Source of the DNA: Eremothecium cymbalariae DBVPG#7215
Taxonomy: Eukaryota; Ascomycota; Saccharomycetes; Saccharomycetales; Saccharomycetaceae
Length of the DNA stretch: 64,000 nucleotides
Reading direction: 5' to 3'
Assembly: GCF_000235365.1 (NCBI RefSeq)
Contig: NC_016455.1
Span: forward strand, 744,001 to 808,000
Shown here: positions 59,240 through 64,000 of the stretch, in pieces
Numbering within the stretch: position 1 is the first letter of the stretch
Layout of the letters: every line of letters starts with the position of its first letter
The notes under the pieces: generated by a model
The model's database searches: none
Told to the model about the DNA's origin: nothing
The model's input: only the letters and a program-made list of their open reading frames with translations
Program-made: the position numbers and the translations under genes

Positions 59240-62200
59240 CTATTTTACAGCTTGTTTAACCTCCTCCTTCTTGATTAAAGTTACAATTTCCTCGTTTAAT
59301 TTTGAAAATGTCTCTTCATTATTATTTTTGCTTTTATGTTTAATGTGAACTGTTGTCGGTGTGGAATTTTCTCCAAATATATTAATTTTGTGCTTAAAAG
59401 AACCATCAGTAAACCAGCATTCGTATTCGATCTTTTGCTTGCCTTTTCTGCGTTCTATGTATTTTAATTCGAAATCAATGTCGCTATGTCCAATTTTCTG
59501 TAAAATTAAAAGATTCACCTCATCAAATGTTAATTCTGTGTAATGTATCTGACATAAAGTTCTAGGTTTGGAAAAGGAATGTAATAAACGTGTAAGCCAG
59601 TTTCCCTTTGATCTCTTCAACCCATCAGACGCATGAGTTGGCTTATTGCTCGAACTTCCTTGTGCATGTTTTCTAGCAGTAGTATTGGCTGTTAAAGGTT
59701 CAATAGGCGATTCTACAATTGGAGTCAAAACTGCACCACTAGCATTTCCAAAACCAGTGTTGCCGTTATCAATTGGCAATGGTACAGGGGATTGCCTTTT
59801 CATAGGCTTTGAAACTACAGTATCTTCTTTTGATGCCTTCACTGGTGATCTTTTAAATACGTTTTGCGGTTCATATTCATCAAATAACATGGTAACCCGT
59901 TTTATGTTCTGTCCTTCCTTTTGATTATCGTCAATATCAGCCACAGCTATCCTTTGTTCTTCTATCGGTGGTTCGAGCACATTTAAAGATCTTACACCCT
60001 TGGATAATATATTCATAGTTTCAGAACCCTCCGGCTCTTCAATTATACGGATCTCGTTGTCTAGATCCTTGAACATTGAAACCATACTACGACTCCACGT
60101 CATCTGGTAAGAGTATCTTTGAGCGTTCTTGGTATTGCTTTGCATTCTTTCTGGTGAGAGCTTGAATTTAGAAATTATTTCCTCTGTAGTCTCTCTTGGC
60201 AAAGTGGAGCTGCCATTAACGTACAAGCTTGTTCTTATGTCTACAGTGGGTGCTAGCACGAAAGTCGTATTCAGTGTATCAATTGAAACAGCTTTGCGAT
60301 GAACATTTGGCACTGAGCCACTAGAACTTGTGGTTAAGGACCCTTCGTCCTCAGGTGCATCTTCGAATATATTAACTGATTCGCCTTCTTGAGTCATAAT
60401 CGTTTTGTCTGTCCCCTCCTCAGTTACTTGTCGGTGCGGAATACGGAAGCTAGGTTTTAACTTTACGGCTGACAGCAACTGCTCTTTGGAATTCTTAGGG
60501 TCCAACATATCTTCACTGTAGAACTGTTCGACAGGCGATATATTCAAGACATTTTGATTTGCAGGCGAAATTGTAATGGCACGAGCAGTGTAAGTGTATA
60601 TTGGTAAATCGACAACACAAGAAAGATCTGAAAAATTGGAACGTAAATCATGTTGTATACTATTCTTACTTTCTCGGCGGGTTAATGAAGTATTTAAATG
60701 ATCCCCTGAAGTCAGTGTGCGCAAATTATGCTTCATAACTGAATCTGAAGTAGGCTTATTGCAAACTTCAACATCCATCTTGCTTGCTTTGTTATTATTA
60801 GGATCATGATCCTCGTTCATATTAGATATGAAGTCGTTTAGATTTGCAAAGGTGTTTGAAGAATGCAAGAATGATGATGGCATTTTGAGTAACCCATTGG
60901 GACTTCGACTATTAAGCTCCAGTGTTGTATTCTCTGAATCCACGGGATCTATTTGTATTCTTTCAACTGCACCCGCTTTATGATCACCATCGGATCCACG
61001 AGAATTGGAATGTATAGAACTAGATTGAGCCAAAATGCTAGAATCTGTGACAGGTGTACTTTTTGCAACTTCTACAGCGGTCAGAGCCTGTCTGTATTCA
61101 TCAATACTGGATCTCGTTTCAACTTTTTTAACGTGTTCATTCTCTTCTGGTAGTTCTCCCAAATCTTGGAATATAGATTTACCTGTAATTGACCATGCTC
61201 CGCTATCTCTCTTTTTCTTAAGTGATGATTTTGACTTCAGTGAGTTTGAAATACTGTACCTACGTAACAAGTTTTCGATTGTTTTGGGAGGATCTGGTGC
61301 ACTGCGACGCGGATCCAAAGAAACTCCACCATGTTTGCCTGCGACACTTGCTAAGGGAGATGAGATCTTTAAACGTCTATCTAAAGATAAATCTCTACTC
61401 TGTATCTTCTCCATAACAGGCTTTGTATTTAAAAATTCTTCGGTGCTCATATTGGATTTATCAGTTCCTTGCCTTAAGTTAGAATTTGTAGCATCATAAA
61501 CACTTGAAGATTCTCTAGGTGAAAATTCTTTACGTGCTGAAGAACGAGAATTGGCACGGAAGCTCTGATAACTTGGACGACTATTCAAAGAAGGCCTGGA
61601 TAATGAATTAGCACTGGCACGATTAGATACAGGACCTGTCCCAACGCCAAACATAAATGCCGGCTGCACAATTGGAGCCGCAGACATTGGATGCTTATTG
61701 ACAGGAGGAAGAGAAGAAATATTACCAGATCCACTCACCTGGAAATCATCCAAAACTGAAGTATAGATTGTTTTCTTAGCAATTTTCTTAGCTTCATTTA
61801 TGGCGGCTGTTGTAGTCTTTTGTTCTTCATTATCAGTAAACTGGAAGGGTGTTGAAGGTAATGGAGGTGTTTTACTACCGGGACGATCTTGAAGAAATTC
61901 ATTCAAGTTCAAAGAACGCTTCGAAATCGAACTCAAAGAATACAAAGACCTCTTAGAAGCAGAATTGTGCAATGTTCTTCTTTTGCCTGGGGATGTTGCA
62001 GGCTTTGACGGAGAACTGGGTTGTTTGCAAGGTGAGTTGAGACGCATTCTGGATGAAGAACTCTTTAAAGATCTGCTGGAAGCAGAATTCTTCATTGATG
62101 AAGGAGATACATGCAATGATCTCCTCGATACGCTATGCTTGAAAACCCTGGAAGAGGAAGCAACATAACCTTCCCGCGTTTTCTTAGGAGATTTTGCTAA

Positions 62201-63544
62201 TGTATTAACTGAAAACTGGGATTTCTGTACAATTCTTGGTGCACTAAGGACACCAAGTTGTGGGGTATCAGCATTCGATGAACCAGTTTTCCTGAGAGGT
62301 GCCAAAGAACTGAGAGGCTTCGGTTGGGAAGCCTCTGGAAGTTTTTGTCTCTCTTGATATCTTAACAATAAGGAGTAAAACAATTTTTCTTCTGTAAATC
62401 CTTGTTGAAGCAACTTTCCAGTTAAATATTCCTTAGGTGCACCATGCCACAAGATTTGTAAATTACTTAGAATGCTTTCATCAATCTTATCCTCAGACTC
62501 CAAAACTACTATATTAGGAGTACTATCTAACGCATGAAGATTAGAACTGGACTTACTACGCGTCTTTTGGTACTTAAGCAACAGCGGATGTTCTAAAACT
62601 TCATCAATAGTAATTCTCATGGCAGGATCCACAATCAGGATCTTGGCTATTAAGTCTTTTGCTTCGTTAGATATGTTTTGTGGCATTTGGTACTTCCCAG
62701 ACTGCACCTTCAATAATAGCTTTTTAACGTTGTCATCGTTGAACGGTAAGTGCCCCGTAAGAAGAGCAAACAAGATAATGCCACAGGACCAAACATCACT
62801 TGGGGAGCCATGATATTTTTGGCCCATCACGATTTCGGGTGATGCATAGTGTGGGGAACCACAAGATGTTTCCAGTAACTTATCAGTAGTCTCCAGCGCT
62901 GCCATTCCAAAGTCTGCGATCTTTACACTGAGATTCTTCTTATCTAGAAGTAAATTCTCAGGCTTTAAATCACGATGGCAGATGTTGAAATGATGACAAT
63001 AGGACACACCTTGTACAATCTGTTTGAAATAGTGCACAGCCTCTTGTTCTGGCAACTTCCCTCTTGAGATCAAGTAATCAAACAACTCACCTCCTTCAAC
63101 ATACTCTAAAACTAAGTACAGTTCTGGCTTGTTTTCCCACACCTCATAGAGAGCCATCACATTGGGATGGGAAATCAACTTCATAATGATAATCTCCCTC
63201 TCGATCCCATATGGTAACGACGTCAACTGCGTATTATTGTGACGGACATTCCTTTTCGGAACAATCTTAATCGCAGCAAGCTTCCCTGTCTCCATATTCT
63301 TTGCTAAACGAACCCTACCCGAAGAACCTTTACCCAGAGTCTTTCCCAGCTTCCAGGGCCCCACGGTATCCCTGTTCTTCTTCTTCCCCGTCTTTCTTAC
63401 CGTCGTACTAGCATTTGAAATCTGAGACAACCTCTTGGTTGCATCCGACACAGATTGCACCACCTGATCGATATGCTCATCCGTATTACGTGTCCCAGCA
63501 CGAGCATTGCCCATACTAATACCCGTCTGCTTAGCAACTGTCAT
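59240..63544 (-). CDS. HSL1: Hsl1, Nim1-type morphogenesis checkpoint kinase
   Basis: A 1434-aa protein (S. cerevisiae Hsl1 1518). Hsl1 sits at the bud-neck septin ring and, with Hsl7, promotes degradation of the Wee1 kinase Swe1. The kinase domain is at about 60-330: VGPWKLGKTLGKGSSGRVRL, HRDLKPENLLLDKKNLSVKI, DFGMAALE and the activation loop LLETSCGSPHYASPEIVMG. A long Ser-rich regulatory region follows, with repeats of SRSLKSSSS type. The last about 95 residues (YTELTFDEVNLLILQKIG, FELKYIERRKGKQKIEYECW) are a KA1-type membrane-binding domain. The N-terminal wording VGPWKLGKTLGKGS and the YKL101W position favour HSL1 over GIN4 or KCC4. Confidence 0.94.
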   Translation of the reverse strand: MTVAKQTGISMGNARAGTRNTDEHIDQVVQSVSDATKRLSQISNASTTVRKTGKKKNRDTVGPWKLGKTLGKGSSGRVRLAKNMETGKLAAIKIVPKRNVRHNNTQLTSLPYGIEREIIIMKLISHPNVMALYEVWENKPELYLVLEYVEGGELFDYLISRGKLPEQEAVHYFKQIVQGVSYCHHFNICHRDLKPENLLLDKKNLSVKIADFGMAALETTDKLLETSCGSPHYASPEIVMGQKYHGSPSDVWSCGIILFALLTGHLPFNDDNVKKLLLKVQSGKYQMPQNISNEAKDLIAKILIVDPAMRITIDEVLEHPLLLKYQKTRSKSSSNLHALDSTPNIVVLESEDKIDESILSNLQILWHGAPKEYLTGKLLQQGFTEEKLFYSLLLRYQERQKLPEASQPKPLSSLAPLRKTGSSNADTPQLGVLSAPRIVQKSQFSVNTLAKSPKKTREGYVASSSRVFKHSVSRRSLHVSPSSMKNSASSRSLKSSSSRMRLNSPCKQPSSPSKPATSPGKRRTLHNSASKRSLYSLSSISKRSLNLNEFLQDRPGSKTPPLPSTPFQFTDNEEQKTTTAAINEAKKIAKKTIYTSVLDDFQVSGSGNISSLPPVNKHPMSAAPIVQPAFMFGVGTGPVSNRASANSLSRPSLNSRPSYQSFRANSRSSARKEFSPRESSSVYDATNSNLRQGTDKSNMSTEEFLNTKPVMEKIQSRDLSLDRRLKISSPLASVAGKHGGVSLDPRRSAPDPPKTIENLLRRYSISNSLKSKSSLKKKRDSGAWSITGKSIFQDLGELPEENEHVKKVETRSSIDEYRQALTAVEVAKSTPVTDSSILAQSSSIHSNSRGSDGDHKAGAVERIQIDPVDSENTTLELNSRSPNGLLKMPSSFLHSSNTFANLNDFISNMNEDHDPNNNKASKMDVEVCNKPTSDSVMKHNLRTLTSGDHLNTSLTRRESKNSIQHDLRSNFSDLSCVVDLPIYTYTARAITISPANQNVLNISPVEQFYSEDMLDPKNSKEQLLSAVKLKPSFRIPHRQVTEEGTDKTIMTQEGESVNIFEDAPEDEGSLTTSSSGSVPNVHRKAVSIDTLNTTFVLAPTVDIRTSLYVNGSSTLPRETTEEIISKFKLSPERMQSNTKNAQRYSYQMTWSRSMVSMFKDLDNEIRIIEEPEGSETMNILSKGVRSLNVLEPPIEEQRIAVADIDDNQKEGQNIKRVTMLFDEYEPQNVFKRSPVKASKEDTVVSKPMKRQSPVPLPIDNGNTGFGNASGAVLTPIVESPIEPLTANTTARKHAQGSSSNKPTHASDGLKRSKGNWLTRLLHSFSKPRTLCQIHYTELTFDEVNLLILQKIGHSDIDFELKYIERRKGKQKIEYECWFTDGSFKHKINIFGENSTPTTVHIKHKSKNNNEETFSKLNEEIVTLIKKEEVKQAVK

Positions 63545-64000
63545 CCTGAGCTTTCAAGATTCAGAGAGAGATAACTGTCTAACACTCCTCGCTAGAACTG
63601 CCTAAAAACCCTCCCTCTTTGGAACTGCCTAAAAATGAATGTAAATAGTTGGAAATTATGGTTCGTGGCAGAACTTTTCAAATCAAGCAAAGTGTGACAA
63701 CCAACCCGATATATAGCTTCAAATTCCGTTTCTGTCCCTTCTAACTAGTACAGCCTCCTGACTGTTGATTTGTTTCAATCTCTAGTCACCCTGTAGTTTT
63801 TTAACTAAGTGGCTATATATGACACGACCCCTTTGTGCTAATACTTAACTAAACTGAACCAAATTCAAAAACTTACTTCTTTCGCATACTCTTCCTTGGT
63901 AATGAAAACATACACGATATTTACACGTCCTCCTCCTCCTTGTCCAATCCTCTAACCCTAACATGCCAACTATATTTCCTCGCTTTTTGCCTGTATCTCC
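63545..64000. other. HSL1 upstream region to the window end
   Basis: 456 bp of promoter-type DNA with polypyrimidine runs. I saw no MCB (ACGCGT) or SCB (CACGAAA) element and no further gene. Confidence 0.45.

Overview
The window is nuclear DNA from a budding yeast of the family Saccharomycetaceae. It carries 35 protein-coding genes (one cut by the left edge, one with an intron), one tRNA gene and one clear pseudogene. Almost every gene has an obvious one-to-one Saccharomyces cerevisiae counterpart. The species looks pre-whole-genome-duplication (non-WGD): between about 20 and 24 kb, genes found on S. cerevisiae chromosomes XI (ELF1, RCN1) and VIII (COX6, CIC1) are interleaved. Between about 22.9 and 54.5 kb, the YGR198W-YGR209C series (YPP1, PMT6, ELP2, PCT1, YCH1, ADE3, TDA10, MVB12, CIR1, SER2, TRX2) is interleaved with the YJR014W-YJR025C series (TMA22, ILV3, ESS1, TES1, MER2, LSM8, MDE1, BNA1). 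BNA1 is present, which argues against Kluyveromyces lactis. The ADH and overall gene style would fit an Eremothecium, Lachancea or similar species, but I cannot fix the genus.

Layout. 0-10 kb: LDB19 (partial), LTE1, tRNA-Ser(AGA) with a repeat-rich upstream flank, BRE2. 10-16 kb: SLT2 and RRM3, then a decayed ERC1 MATE-transporter gene in its ancestral slot. 16.7-20 kb: a Gcr1-C-domain protein of unknown orthology, then CIC1. 20-26 kb: ELF1, COX6, RCN1, TMA22, YPP1. 26-30.5 kb: gene-poor, with the secreted lipase LIH1 flanked by two GC-rich, hairpin-rich non-coding stretches. 30.5-41 kb: PMT6, ELP2, ILV3, PCT1, YCH1, ESS1. 42-54.5 kb: ADE3, TES1, TDA10, MER2 (spliced), LSM8, MDE1, BNA1, MVB12, CIR1, SER2, TRX2. 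55-64 kb: MTC2, UTP11, ADH3, HSL1.

Functionally this is ordinary euchromatic gene content: signalling and mitosis (LTE1, SLT2, HSL1), chromatin and transcription (BRE2, ELF1, ELP2, ESS1), ribosome biogenesis (CIC1, UTP11, both with PAC/RRPE-type promoter motifs), mitochondrial respiration and amino-acid or cofactor metabolism (COX6, CIR1, ILV3, ADE3, SER2, BNA1, MDE1, ADH3), trafficking (LDB19, YPP1, MVB12) and secretory or lipid functions (PMT6, LIH1, PCT1, TES1).

The most interesting points are: a MER2 intron that keeps both a non-consensus 5' splice site and an exact Mer1 splicing-enhancer motif; the ERC1 pseudogene; and a GC-rich intergenic island upstream of PMT6 containing a perfect 23-bp inverted repeat with a 3-nt loop plus several other stems, a candidate for an undescribed structured RNA or cruciform element.
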